Of a stretch of 64,000 nt of DNA, positions 45,710 through 54,942 are shown piece by piece (within the stretch, counting starts at the first letter, position 1; each line of letters starts with the position of its first letter). The stretch is from the NCBI GenBank assembly GCA_018816105.1, contig JAHIWE010000017.1, positions 1-64,000 of the forward strand. Direction: 5' to 3'. The notes below the pieces were generated by a model. That model made no database searches, was not told where the DNA came from, and was given only the letters and a program-made list of their open reading frames with translations. Source of the DNA: a bacterium (lineage in GTDB: Bacteria; Campylobacterota; Campylobacteria; Campylobacterales; Arcobacteraceae). Made by a program: the position numbers and the translations under genes.

Positions 45710-46144
45710 ATGTCAAATAAATTAATAGTTGATAGTATAGCAATAGAAGATATTAAAGAAGGGATGGAAGCTAGTTATTCACAAACAATAACTGATGCTG
45801 ATGTTAAAACATTTGCAGGAATGTCAGGTGATCATAATCCTGTTCATGTAAATGATGAATATGCCGAGAATTCAAGATGGCAAAAAAGAATTGCACATGG
45901 TATGATTTCAGCATCATTTTTTTCTGGACTATTTGGGACAAAGCTACCTGGAATTGGTTGTGTTTGGGTATCTCAAACTTTAAAATTTTTAAAGCCAGTA
46001 TACATTAATGATACAGTTACAGCAAAGGTTATTGTAAGAGATGTTGATTTGGAAAGAAGAAGAGTTTTCTTACGAACAGTATGTAGTGTGAAAGGTGAAA
46101 TTGTAATTGATGGAGAAGGTGAAGTTTTTATTCCTAGAACATAA
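45710..46144 (+). CDS. MaoC-like (R)-specific enoyl-CoA hydratase
   Basis: This 144-residue hotdog protein has the hydratase-2 motif with the catalytic Asp and His (MSGDHNPVHVNDEYA, about residues 43-57) followed by RIAHGMISASFFSGL. PhaJ-type enzymes hydrate crotonyl-CoA-like substrates to (R)-3-hydroxyacyl-CoA. It is the only enoyl-CoA hydratase seen in this beta-oxidation island. It has its own promoter and terminator. Confidence 0.88.
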   Translation: MSNKLIVDSIAIEDIKEGMEASYSQTITDADVKTFAGMSGDHNPVHVNDEYAENSRWQKRIAHGMISASFFSGLFGTKLPGIGCVWVSQTLKFLKPVYINDTVTAKVIVRDVDLERRRVFLRTVCSVKGEIVIDGEGEVFIPRT

Positions 46145-46170
46145 TTTTATTTCTTTTTTTATACTTTTAT

Positions 46171-46202
46171 AAAGCTATAAAATATTAAATTTTATAGCTT
46201 TT
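46171..46202 (+). terminator. Terminator of maoC
   Basis: A 13-bp perfect stem (46171-46183 with 46189-46201), 5-base loop, ending in a short T-run. Confidence 0.75.
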
Positions 46203-46271
46203 GAATCCCATGAAATAATGCTTTCCCGTAGTTTAACATTCCTTTGAAATTTCATCTATTTAGTAATTCAA

Positions 46272-46304
46272 TATCATTAAATTGTCATCTTTTATAAATA
46301 TACT
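46272..46304 (+). promoter_or_regulatory. Direct-repeat (Pho-box-like) promoter of the transporter gene
   Basis: TATCAT (46272-46277), 5 bp, TGTCAT (46283-46288), 10 bp, TATACT (46299-46304). The 20 bases 46269-46288 are identical to those of the acyl-CoA dehydrogenase promoter. Confidence 0.8.
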
Positions 46305-46330
46305 TTTTTAAATTAATAAGGAGAGAAAAG

Positions 46331-46381
46331 ATGAGTATTAATTTAAAAATTAAGGTAAAAAGGATCACGTATGCAGTTTAA
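46331..46381 (+). CDS. 16-codon leader ORF overlapping the transporter start
   Basis: An ATG at 46331, seven bases after a strong AAGGAG site, opens a 16-residue basic peptide (MSINLKIKVKRITYAV) that ends at TAA 46379-46381, 11 bases inside the transporter gene in another frame. The transporter ATG (46371) has a weaker AAGG site inside the leader. This is the layout of a translational-coupling leader. Confidence 0.5.
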   Translation: MSINLKIKVKRITYAV

Positions 46382-47771
46382 AAAGAGATCTGAAGGTTCA
46401 GAACAACCTCATTGGCCATTAGGTCCATTTAAAATACGACTTCCATTTGTTCATTATCGTTGGGAATTACCTGAAATGATGCAGGGGTTCTTTATGTTTG
46501 TTGTTGGTTTAGCAATGATTCCATTATTGGAAAAATATCTTGGTATGCCATATGAAGCTGCATTGGCATTTTGTTTTATTGCAGGGATTGGATATTTGTT
46601 ACCAGCACTACTTGGTGTTCCATTAGTTCCAGGTTGGATTACTCCAGCAATACCTGTAGTATTGCTTTATTTAAAAGGTTTTGAACCAGGTCCTGAGGCT
46701 ATTAAAGCAATGTTTGCTTTACAGATTGAAGTAACATTAATTTTTCTATTCTTAGGAATTACAAGACTTGGATCTAAATTAGTTGATTCAATACCAAATT
46801 CATTAAAATCGGGTGTAATTATAGGGGCAGGAATTGCTGCATTAATGGGTGAATTAAAAGTTGGTGGTCGAATTGATGTTACTCCAATTTCGATTATTAT
46901 AGGTTCTTTAGTTTCAGCATATGTATTATTTTCATTATCATTTAAAAATGTTATTAAAAACAATGCTTTTGCAAAACAAATAGCAAATTTTGGTTTGGTA
47001 TCAGGGATGATTATAGCTATGATTGTTGGATGGAGTGTTGGTGAATATAGTTTACCTGACATTAAATTTGGGATTACACAACCTGATTTTTCTTTAATGT
47101 GGAATTATTTGATATTTTCTACAGGTTTACCTTCTTGGGATATATTTTTATTAGCAATTCCAACAGCACTTATTGCTTATGTTATTGCTTTTGGAGATAT
47201 TATAATTGGGTTTACTTTAGTTAAAAGAGCTGATGATATTCGTACAGATGAAGTAATTGAAGAAAATGTTGATAGAGTACATTTAGTTACAGCTCTTAGA
47301 AATGCATTACATTCTTTATTCGCACCATGGCCTGGACTTGCGGGACCTTTATGGACAGCTGCTCATGCTACATTGGCAGAACGTTATGCAATGGGAAGAA
47401 AATCAATGGACTCTATTTACAGTGGTGGAGGAACCTTTTGGATAAGTGGAATGTTAGCTTTATTTATGTTGCCTTTAGTGACATTTTTTAAACCAGTATT
47501 ACCAATAGCTTTATCCCTTACATTGATTCTTACTGCATATATTTGCATTTTAGTTGGTGTAGAACAACTTAAAAATTCTACAGAAAGAGGTGTTGCTGGA
47601 ATTGTTGCAATTACCTTATCTATGCCAGATCCTAAATCAACTTTATATGCAGTTGCTATTGGATTAATATTGTATTTCTTACTTGAAAGACCAAAACTAT
47701 TAGGTAAGCATGATGAAAGTAGTATTTTAATGGGTGAAGATAATGAAAATTCAGTGCCCTCTAAATCTTAA
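46371..47771 (+). CDS. Polytopic membrane transporter, family uncertain (NCS2/SulP-like fold suspected)
   Basis: This 466-residue protein has about 12-13 hydrophobic segments after a polar N-terminus of about 35 residues. Features include LPALLGVPLVPGWITPAIPV near residue 80, SLKSGVIIGAGIAALMGEL near 145 and a conserved loop LRNALHSLFAPWPGLAGPLW near 310. The repeat pattern and GVIIGAGIAAL segment recall nucleobase/SulP-type carriers, but I cannot name the family. Its Pho-box-like promoter is almost identical to that of the acyl-CoA dehydrogenase operon, so a short-chain acid substrate is plausible (inference). Confidence 0.6.
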   Translation: MQFKKRSEGSEQPHWPLGPFKIRLPFVHYRWELPEMMQGFFMFVVGLAMIPLLEKYLGMPYEAALAFCFIAGIGYLLPALLGVPLVPGWITPAIPVVLLYLKGFEPGPEAIKAMFALQIEVTLIFLFLGITRLGSKLVDSIPNSLKSGVIIGAGIAALMGELKVGGRIDVTPISIIIGSLVSAYVLFSLSFKNVIKNNAFAKQIANFGLVSGMIIAMIVGWSVGEYSLPDIKFGITQPDFSLMWNYLIFSTGLPSWDIFLLAIPTALIAYVIAFGDIIIGFTLVKRADDIRTDEVIEENVDRVHLVTALRNALHSLFAPWPGLAGPLWTAAHATLAERYAMGRKSMDSIYSGGGTFWISGMLALFMLPLVTFFKPVLPIALSLTLILTAYICILVGVEQLKNSTERGVAGIVAITLSMPDPKSTLYAVAIGLILYFLLERPKLLGKHDESSILMGEDNENSVPSKS

Positions 47772-47792
47772 TTACTTTTATTACACAAAAAA

Positions 47793-47814
47793 CTAGCCCC
47801 ATTTTAGGGGCTAG
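47793..47814. terminator. GC-rich hairpin after the transporter gene
   Basis: CTAGCCCC (47793-47800) and GGGGCTAG (47807-47814) pair over a 6-base loop. On the plus strand there is no T-run after it; on the minus strand a run of six T's follows, so it is better placed to end antisense transcripts. Confidence 0.65.
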
Positions 47815-47917
47815 CTATCTAAACTTCTCTTAAAATAAAATCAATTATTTATTCTTTTTATAATTTGTTATTAGATTATTAATTACTTTCAATTTATTTC
47901 TATTTTCTTGTTTCCAA

Positions 47918-47950
47918 TATCATTAAATTGTCATTTTTTCTAAATATACT
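47918..47950 (+). promoter_or_regulatory. Direct-repeat (Pho-box-like) promoter of the acyl-CoA dehydrogenase operon
   Basis: TATCAT (47918-47923), 5 bp, TGTCAT (47929-47934), 10 bp, TATACT (47945-47950), 32 bases before the ATG. Confidence 0.8.
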
Positions 47951-47982
47951 GCCTTATATTAAACGAATCAAGGAGAATAATT

Positions 47983-49122
47983 ATGAATTTTGAATTAAGT
48001 GAAGATCACAAAGTTTTGATAGATAGTATTAAAGATTTTGTTGATAATGAGATAAAACCTATTGCAATTGAAATTGATGAAAAACATGAAATTCCACAAT
48101 CTTTAGTTTCTCAAATGAGCGATTTAGGATTTATGGGTACATACATTCCAGAAGAGTATGGTGGAGCTGGAATGGACTATTTCTCTTATATATTAACAGT
48201 TGAAGAAGTATCAAAAGCTTGTGCTTCATCAGGAGTTTTAATTGCTGCTCACACTTCTTTATGTTGTGGCCCAATTTTGTCTTATGGAACTGAAGAACAA
48301 AAGAAAAAATTTCTTCCAGATCTTGCAACAGGAAAAAAAATTGGTTGTTTTTTACAAACAGAACCAAATGCAGGAAGTGATGTTGTTAATATTGACACTA
48401 AATATGTTGAAAAAGATGATTGTTATGTAATAACAGGTTCTAAAATATTTATAACAAATGGTGCATATAAAGGCACAGGTATTGTAATTGCTACTAAAGA
48501 TAAAACATTAGGTCATAAAGGTCTATCTGCATTTATCGTTGATTTATCAACTTCTGGTGTTGAAGTTATAAAAAATGAAGTAAAAATGGGAATCAGAGGA
48601 AGTTATACAACTGCTTTTGGTCTTGATGGCGTAGTAGTTCCTAAAGAGAATATGTTAGGAAATGAAGGTGATGGTTTTAAAATAGCAATGGAAACATTAA
48701 ATGCTGGAAGAATCAGTATTGGAGCACAAGCTTTAGGTATTGCTGAAGGTGCATTTGAAAGATCAGTAGATTATACACAAGAGAGAAAACAATTTGGTAA
48801 ACCTCTTTCTTCTTTCCAAGCAGTATCTATGAAACTAGCAGAAATGAAAGTTAGAATTGAACAAAGTAAGCTGATGATATATAAAGCTGTGTGGTTAAAA
48901 GAGAACAATAAACCATATATTATGGAATCAGCGATGGCAAAACTTTCAGCTTCTGAAACGGCTACTTTTGTGACAAAAGACGCTATTCAGGTTCACGGTG
49001 GATATGGATTTATTTGTGAATATGAAGTGGAAAGAATGTATAGAGATGCAAAAATTACAGAGATTTATGAAGGTACTAGTGAAATTCAAAGAGTTATCAT
49101 AGGAAAAATGCTGATTAAATAA
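47983..49122 (+). CDS. Short-chain acyl-CoA dehydrogenase
   Basis: This 379-residue flavoprotein has the family signatures QTEPNAGSD near residue 126, DGFKIAMETLNAGRI near 230 and the C-terminal QVHGGYGFICEYEVERMYRDAKITEIYEGTSEIQR with the catalytic Glu of EGT. It oxidises acyl-CoA (length suggests butyryl-CoA type) and passes electrons to EtfBA encoded downstream. A hairpin at 49130-49154 separates it from the rest of the operon. Confidence 0.93.
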   Translation: MNFELSEDHKVLIDSIKDFVDNEIKPIAIEIDEKHEIPQSLVSQMSDLGFMGTYIPEEYGGAGMDYFSYILTVEEVSKACASSGVLIAAHTSLCCGPILSYGTEEQKKKFLPDLATGKKIGCFLQTEPNAGSDVVNIDTKYVEKDDCYVITGSKIFITNGAYKGTGIVIATKDKTLGHKGLSAFIVDLSTSGVEVIKNEVKMGIRGSYTTAFGLDGVVVPKENMLGNEGDGFKIAMETLNAGRISIGAQALGIAEGAFERSVDYTQERKQFGKPLSSFQAVSMKLAEMKVRIEQSKLMIYKAVWLKENNKPYIMESAMAKLSASETATFVTKDAIQVHGGYGFICEYEVERMYRDAKITEIYEGTSEIQRVIIGKMLIK

Positions 49123-49129
49123 ATCTTTT

Positions 49130-49154
49130 TAGGAGTAAAAATATTTTACTCCTA
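49130..49154 (+). other. Intra-operon hairpin after the acyl-CoA dehydrogenase gene
   Basis: TAGGAGTAAAA (49130-49140) pairs with TTTTACTCCTA (49144-49154) over a 3-base loop, 8 bases after the stop. It may be an attenuator or mRNA stabiliser. Confidence 0.6.
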
Positions 49155-49195
49155 GACTATTAGAGATTTGATTTTAGATTTATGTGGAGAATATT

Positions 49196-51205
49196 ATGGA
49201 AATATCTAGAGAAATATATTGGAATGTTGGAAATAGTTTAACAACAATTGCACTTATGTACTTCTTTACTTTTTTAGCTATGGGATATGTTGTATATCTT
49301 TTTTACAAAAGATATAAAGTATACCAATTAGGGAAACCTTTAAATAGAACAGATAATCTTGCTGAAAGAATTAAATTTATGCTAACTAATATGGCAGGAC
49401 AGATTAAAGTTAGAAGAAGAAGTCGTCCTGGCATTGCACATAGTATATTCTTTTGGTCATTCACTATTTTGTTTATAGGGACATTTTTAGTTTTTGTTCA
49501 AGCTGATATTACAGATTTATTTTTTGATTATGTATTTTTAAAAGGTGACTTTTATAAAGTATATTCATTTTCTTTAGATATTGCAGGTTTAGTTGGAATT
49601 ATTATGTTAGGTGGGTTATTCATAAGAAGATTTGTGTTTAAACCTAAAAGTTTAGTAACTTCGAAAGAGGATACTATTATTCATATTCTTTTATTTGCAA
49701 TTCTTATTACAGGATTTTTAATTGAAGGTGTAAGAATGGCTGCAACTGAATTAAAAACTAATCCTGAATGGATGATTTTTTCACCAGTTGGTATGGTTAT
49801 CGCAAATATGCTTTCGCAAGTTAGTGATAGTGTTCTTCTTCTTTCTCATAAAATAATATGGTGGGTACACTTATTTATAGTTTTAGCTTTTTTTATTGTA
49901 ATTCCTGTTACAAAATTAAGACATATGTTTACAATAACAGCTAATTATGTATTTAAAGATAATGGACCTACAGGAAAACTTGTAACTTTGAATATGGAAG
50001 ATGAAACTATAGAGAGTTTTGGTGTTTCAAAAGTAACAGATTTTACTTGGAAAGATATATTTGATGCAGATGCTTGTATTAATTGTAGTCGGTGTCAAGA
50101 TGTTTGTCCTGCTAATGCAACAGGAAAACCATTATCTCCAATGAGTGTAATAAACAGAATTGGAAATGCTGCATTTAATGATCCAAATATAAATTTAATT
50201 GATGATATTGGACGAGACTCTATTTGGTCTTGTACAACTTGTAGAGCTTGTGAAGATATTTGTCCTGCTAATAATGAACATGTAAATAAAATCATTGATT
50301 TTAGAAGAAATCTTGTTCTTATGGAAGGTGAGTTTGCAGGTGATGAGGTTATGCAAGCTATGGATAATGTTGAGGTAAATGGTAACCCAATGGGATTAGC
50401 AATGGCTTCAAGAGGAGACTGGGCAATAGGACTTGATGTAGTTATCATGAGTGATACTTATGAAATAGTTAAAAATCCTGTTGATGTTCTTTATTATGTT
50501 GGATGTTATGCCTCTTTTGATGCAAGAAATCAAAAAATTGCAAAGAACTTTGTTGAAATATGTAATGCCTCAGGAATCAAAGTTGGTATTTTAGGAAAAG
50601 AAGAAAAATGTTGTGGAGAGCCTATTCGTAAGATGGGAAATGAATATTTATATCAAGAATTAGCAAAAGAAAATATTGAGAATTTAGGAAAATATAATGT
50701 TCTTAAAATTGTAACAACCTGTCCTCACTGTTTTAATACACTAAACAAAGATTATAGGGATTTAGGTTTTGAAACACAAGTTGAACACTATACTGTTTTC
50801 CTTGATAGATTAGAAAAAGAGAATCGAATTCCTATGAAAGAAGAAGCATTTGATTGTACATATCATGACTCTTGTTATTTAGTAAGACACAATGATATAG
50901 ATGATCAACCAAGATCTCTTTTAAATGCAGCGGGTGCAAATATTATAGAAATGGATAAGAGTAGAAAAAATACTTCTTGTTGTGGTGCTGGAGGAGGAAG
51001 AATTCTTGCAGAAGAACATCTTGGAACTAAGATAAATATTGCAAGGGTTAATATGGCTCAAGAAACAGGTGCCCCTACTTTGATTTCAAATTGTCCATTC
51101 TGTCTTACAATGTTTGAAGATGGAATAAAAATGGCTGATTGTGAAGATAGCTTAGTAGTAAAAGATTTATCAGAAATAATTGTTGAAAGACTTAAAAAAT
51201 CGTAA
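49196..51205 (+). CDS. Membrane-bound ETF:quinone oxidoreductase (Fe-S/heterodisulfide reductase-like)
   Basis: From ATG 49196 (GGAGA six bases upstream; a GTG at 49184 is also in frame) the 669-residue product has about six N-terminal membrane helices of the nitrate reductase gamma type (to about 245), two [4Fe-4S] motifs (CINCSRCQDVC near 294, CTTCRACEDIC near 343) and two CCG cysteine-rich domains (CCGEPIRK near 475, CCGAGGGR near 595). This matches membrane oxidoreductases that pass electrons from EtfAB to menaquinone in syntrophic and beta-oxidising bacteria. etfB follows 12 bases later. Confidence 0.88.
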   Translation: MEISREIYWNVGNSLTTIALMYFFTFLAMGYVVYLFYKRYKVYQLGKPLNRTDNLAERIKFMLTNMAGQIKVRRRSRPGIAHSIFFWSFTILFIGTFLVFVQADITDLFFDYVFLKGDFYKVYSFSLDIAGLVGIIMLGGLFIRRFVFKPKSLVTSKEDTIIHILLFAILITGFLIEGVRMAATELKTNPEWMIFSPVGMVIANMLSQVSDSVLLLSHKIIWWVHLFIVLAFFIVIPVTKLRHMFTITANYVFKDNGPTGKLVTLNMEDETIESFGVSKVTDFTWKDIFDADACINCSRCQDVCPANATGKPLSPMSVINRIGNAAFNDPNINLIDDIGRDSIWSCTTCRACEDICPANNEHVNKIIDFRRNLVLMEGEFAGDEVMQAMDNVEVNGNPMGLAMASRGDWAIGLDVVIMSDTYEIVKNPVDVLYYVGCYASFDARNQKIAKNFVEICNASGIKVGILGKEEKCCGEPIRKMGNEYLYQELAKENIENLGKYNVLKIVTTCPHCFNTLNKDYRDLGFETQVEHYTVFLDRLEKENRIPMKEEAFDCTYHDSCYLVRHNDIDDQPRSLLNAAGANIIEMDKSRKNTSCCGAGGGRILAEEHLGTKINIARVNMAQETGAPTLISNCPFCLTMFEDGIKMADCEDSLVVKDLSEIIVERLKKS

Positions 51206-51217
51206 AAGGATAAAAAT

Positions 51218-51985
51218 ATGAAAGTACTTGTATGTATTAAACAAGTTCCAGATATGGAATCAAAATTTAAAATAAATGCTAATGGAACTTGGTTTGATGA
51301 AAATGATTTAGCATATCGTATAAATGAGTACGATGAGTATGCAATTGAGCAAGCAGTTCAATTAAAAGAGCAGTTAAATAATGTAGATATTACAGTTCTA
51401 AGTGTTGGACCAGCAAGGGTAAAAGAGGCTTTAAAAAAAGCATTAGCAATGGGTTGTGATGATGCTGTTCATATTGAAGATGAGCAATCATCTTTAAAAG
51501 AGCCTTTTCAAATTGCAAATTTTATATCAGACTTTGCTAAAGATAAAGGTTTTGATATTGTATTTACAGGTATGCAGTCTCAAGATAGAGGTTCAGGACA
51601 AGTTGGAATTATTCTTTCTGAATTATTAAATATGTCTTGTGTTTCAACAATTGCAGATTTTGAGTATAAAGATGGAATTACTGTTAAAAGAGAACTTGAA
51701 GGTGGATTGAAATCTGTAATTAAAGTTGCAACACCAGTTGTTTTAACTTGTCAATTAGGATTAAATACTCCAAGATACCCTACTTTGCCAAATATTATGA
51801 AAGCTAAGAAAAAAGAGTTACTTACAATTCCTTCTACTGAGCTTTTTTCAGTTGATAGTTCTTATGAAATAGTTAATTTTTATCATCCACAAAAAAGTGG
51901 AGGAAGCCTAATTTTAGAAGGTACTGTGTCAGAACTTGTTGATAAATTAATCGGAATATTAAAAGAAAAGACATCTGTTCTTTAA
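51218..51985 (+). CDS. etfB: Electron transfer flavoprotein beta subunit
   Basis: This 255-residue protein has KVLVCIKQVPDMESKF at the start, INEYDEYAIEQAVQLKE near residue 35 and FTGMQSQDRGSGQVG near 120, all EtfB hallmarks. It binds AMP or FAD and accepts electrons from the acyl-CoA dehydrogenase. etfA follows 14 bases later. Confidence 0.95.
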   Translation: MKVLVCIKQVPDMESKFKINANGTWFDENDLAYRINEYDEYAIEQAVQLKEQLNNVDITVLSVGPARVKEALKKALAMGCDDAVHIEDEQSSLKEPFQIANFISDFAKDKGFDIVFTGMQSQDRGSGQVGIILSELLNMSCVSTIADFEYKDGITVKRELEGGLKSVIKVATPVVLTCQLGLNTPRYPTLPNIMKAKKKELLTIPSTELFSVDSSYEIVNFYHPQKSGGSLILEGTVSELVDKLIGILKEKTSVL

Positions 51986-51999
51986 AAAAGGAAGTAATT

Positions 52000-52908
52000 A
52001 TGAAATTATTATTAGTTGGTGAATATCAAGAAAAGAAGTTATTAAATGTAACTTATGATTTAGTTGGATTTGCAAATAAATTAGGGGCAGAAAAAGTAAT
52101 GGTTGCCTCAGGTTATGAATCTGATTTACCAAAATTTGATGGAAAACTATATTTAGCAAATGCAAATGATGTTGGAGAATATAACCCAAGCGTACATAAA
52201 CAAATGATTTTAGATGTGGTGGAAAAAGAAAATCCAGATGTAATTGTATTTATTCACTCTTCTTTTGGTTGGGATTTAGCTCCAAGAGTTGCAACTGCTT
52301 TAAAAGCTGCACAATTTACAGAAGTAATTGATTTTAAAGATGGCTCTTTTATTGTTCCTTCTTGTAACTCAAAATTAAGAAGAGAATTAAAAGCAAAAAC
52401 TAATAAAACTGTAATAACTATTCAAGCCGGTGCATTTTCACCTTTAGAAGAACCAATTGGTTCTGTAAGTGTTGAGAATATTACTCCTTTAGGATCTTCA
52501 AATGTAGAATTTGTAAGTTATGAAGAAGCTGAAGCAAAAGGTTTAGATTTAACAAAGGCAGATATTATCGTAACAGCTGGTAGAGGTGTTGGTAAAAAAG
52601 ATAATATTCCTATTATTCAAGCACTAGCTACAAAACTAGGTGGAGAATTAGGTGCTAGTCGTCCAGTTGCAGATAATGAGTGGGTTGACCATAGTCATCA
52701 AGTTGGAACTACTGGACAAACAGTATCTCCAAAATTATATATAGCTTGTGGAGTTTCAGGAGCGATCCAACATCTTGCAGGTATGAAAAAATCTGAGTTT
52801 ATAGTTGCTATAAATACAGATAAAGATGCACCAATTGGTGAAATAGCTGATGTTTTAATTGTTGCAGATGTACTTCAATTTGTACCTGCTCTAACAAATA
52901 AATTATAA
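52000..52908 (+). CDS. etfA: Electron transfer flavoprotein alpha subunit
   Basis: This 302-residue protein has the C-terminal FAD-binding signature GASRPVADNEWV, QVGTTGQTVSPKLYIACGVSGAIQH and AINTDKDAPI. It holds the FAD that donates to the membrane oxidoreductase encoded upstream. Good AAGGAAG site. Confidence 0.95.
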   Translation: MKLLLVGEYQEKKLLNVTYDLVGFANKLGAEKVMVASGYESDLPKFDGKLYLANANDVGEYNPSVHKQMILDVVEKENPDVIVFIHSSFGWDLAPRVATALKAAQFTEVIDFKDGSFIVPSCNSKLRRELKAKTNKTVITIQAGAFSPLEEPIGSVSVENITPLGSSNVEFVSYEEAEAKGLDLTKADIIVTAGRGVGKKDNIPIIQALATKLGGELGASRPVADNEWVDHSHQVGTTGQTVSPKLYIACGVSGAIQHLAGMKKSEFIVAINTDKDAPIGEIADVLIVADVLQFVPALTNKL

Positions 52909-52932
52909 AAAGTTTAATAAAAGGTTGATACT

Positions 52933-53580
52933 TTGGATAAATATTTTTGGAATGAAAGATGGGAAAAAGAGGAAATAGCTTTTCATATGAATGAAGTTAA
53001 TCCTATGCTTATAAAATATTTTCCAGAGTTATCTTTAGAAAAACAAAAAAGAATCTTTATTCCTTTATGTGGAAAAACATTAGATATTAAATGGTTATTA
53101 GATAGAAACCACAAAATTGTTGGTGTTGAATTAAATGAATTGGCTGTTAAAAGTCTATTTGTTGAATTAAAAATAGAACCAACAATTTTAAAAACAAGTG
53201 ACTTTATAATTTATAAACATGAAAATATAGAAGTATTTGTAGGAGATTTTTTCAATTTATCTGAAACTCTTTTGGGAAAGGTTGATTTAATTTATGATAG
53301 AGCGGCTCTTGTTGCACTTCCCAAAGATATGAGAAAAAAATATTCTGCTCATTTATTAAATATCACAAATAGAGTTTCTCAACTACTGCTAACTTATGAA
53401 TATGATCAAAGTACAATGAAAGGTCCACCTTTTTGTGTGGATAGCCTTGAAGTTAAAGAATATTATTTTGATACTTATTCATTAGTTTTACTTGAAAAAA
53501 ATGAGAATCTTCCAAGTGGATTAAAAAGAAAATCAAATGGATGTGAAAAAGTTTGGCTATTAAAAAATAATAAAAAATAA
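52933..53580 (+). CDS. Thiopurine S-methyltransferase-like SAM-dependent methyltransferase
   Basis: This 215-residue protein has the TPMT family pattern: WNERWEKEEIAFHMNEVNPMLIKYFPEL at the N-terminus, RIFIPLCGKTLDIKWLLDRNHKIVGVELNELAV (SAM site, about 40-75) and DRAALVALPKDMRKKY. It starts with TTG at 52933 after AAAAGG. In bacteria such enzymes methylate thiol, selenium or tellurium compounds. Its place between etfA and 3-hydroxybutyryl-CoA dehydrogenase is unexplained. Confidence 0.88.
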   Translation: MDKYFWNERWEKEEIAFHMNEVNPMLIKYFPELSLEKQKRIFIPLCGKTLDIKWLLDRNHKIVGVELNELAVKSLFVELKIEPTILKTSDFIIYKHENIEVFVGDFFNLSETLLGKVDLIYDRAALVALPKDMRKKYSAHLLNITNRVSQLLLTYEYDQSTMKGPPFCVDSLEVKEYYFDTYSLVLLEKNENLPSGLKRKSNGCEKVWLLKNNKK

Positions 53581-53603
53581 TAAAAATTTTAAAAGGAGAG
53601 ATA

Positions 53604-54479
53604 ATGAAAATAAAAGAAGTAGGAATCATTGGTTCAGGTCAAATGGGAAATGGTATTGCTCATGTGAGTGCTTTAGCTGGATATAAAGTAGTTTTAATTG
53701 ATATTGCAGAAACAGCATTAACAAAAGCTCTTGAAACTATAGAAAAGAATCTAAAAAGACAAGTTCAAAAAGAAAAAATTTCTCAAGAAGAGATGGATAA
53801 AGCATTGGAGAATATTTCTACAAATATTGATTCTAAAGCACTTAAAAATGCAGATTTAATTATCGAAGCAGCAACTGAAAATTTTGATTTAAAAGTTAAA
53901 ATATTCAAAGGTATTTTAGAACATATTAAAAAAGATTGTCTTTTATCAACAAATACTTCTAGTTTATCTATTACTAAATTAGCAGCAGCAACAGACAGAC
54001 CTGATAATTTTATCGGATTACATTTTATGAATCCAGTTCCAGTGATGAAATTAGTAGAAATTATCCCAGGAATTGCAACAAATGATGAAATGCTTGAAAC
54101 AACAAAACAATTTGCCCTATCTTTAGGTAAAACTATTGCAACAGCAGAAGATTTTCCTGCCTTTATCGCAAATCGTATCTTATTACCAATGATAAATGAA
54201 GCAGTTTATGCTTTATATGAAGGTGTTGGGGATATTAAATCTATTGATACTTCTATGAAACTTGGAATGGGACATCCAATGGGACCTTTAGAATTAGCAG
54301 ATTTTGTTGGACTTGATACATGTCTTGCAATATTAAATGTTTTACATGAAGGCTTTGGAAACCCAAAATATAGTCCATGTCCGTTATTAGTTAAATATGT
54401 AGAAGCTGGATGGTATGGAGTAAAATCTGGAAAAGGTTTCTATGATTATTCAGGTGATAAACCTGTTCCAACTAGATAA
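53604..54479 (+). CDS. hbd: 3-Hydroxybutyryl-CoA dehydrogenase
   Basis: This 291-residue protein has the NAD-binding GIIGSGQMGNGIAHVSALAGY, the LSTNTSSLSITKLAAATDRPDNFIGLHFMNPVP catalytic region and the MGPLELADFVGLDT C-domain. It oxidises (S)-3-hydroxybutyryl-CoA to acetoacetyl-CoA. It belongs to the etf operon. The family is S-specific, which matters because the only hydratase nearby is of the R-specific MaoC type. Confidence 0.94.
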   Translation: MKIKEVGIIGSGQMGNGIAHVSALAGYKVVLIDIAETALTKALETIEKNLKRQVQKEKISQEEMDKALENISTNIDSKALKNADLIIEAATENFDLKVKIFKGILEHIKKDCLLSTNTSSLSITKLAAATDRPDNFIGLHFMNPVPVMKLVEIIPGIATNDEMLETTKQFALSLGKTIATAEDFPAFIANRILLPMINEAVYALYEGVGDIKSIDTSMKLGMGHPMGPLELADFVGLDTCLAILNVLHEGFGNPKYSPCPLLVKYVEAGWYGVKSGKGFYDYSGDKPVPTR

Positions 54480-54512
54480 AAATATTTAAATCATTTTATT
54501 TGGAGAATTACT

Positions 54513-54941
54513 ATGAGTATTTGGAAAAAAACTTTTACAATTGAATCACTTAATGATAAATGTAAGAATACAGCGATTGAAACTTTAGGTATTAAAATCA
54601 CAAAAGTAGATGATAATACTTTAGAAGGCGAAATGCCAGTTGATTCAAGAACACATCAAGTTCATGGTATTTTACATGGTGGAGCTTCTGTTCTATTTGC
54701 TGAAACATTGGGAAGTATTGCAGGAATTATTGCTTCTAAAGTTGGATATACAGCGGTTGGACTAGATATAAATGCGAATCATCTAAGAGGTATTAGCAAA
54801 GGAGTAGTTGTTGGTATTGCATCGGCAATTCATATTGGAAGATCTACTCAAGTTTGGGATATAAAAATTAGAGATAAAGAAACAGATAAATTAATTTGTA
54901 TTTCTCGATTAACTGTTGCTGTAATTGAGGAGAAGAAATAA
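54513..54941 (+). CDS. Hotdog thioesterase (PaaI/MenI type)
   Basis: This 142-residue protein has the hotdog motif HQVHGILHGGASVLFAETLGSIAG (about 48-71) with the catalytic Glu or Asp position, typical of PaaI/YdiI thioesterases. It may release CoA from dead-end acyl-CoA during beta-oxidation. The next thioesterase gene starts one base after its stop. Confidence 0.85.
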   Translation: MSIWKKTFTIESLNDKCKNTAIETLGIKITKVDDNTLEGEMPVDSRTHQVHGILHGGASVLFAETLGSIAGIIASKVGYTAVGLDINANHLRGISKGVVVGIASAIHIGRSTQVWDIKIRDKETDKLICISRLTVAVIEEKK

Positions 54942-54942
54942 T

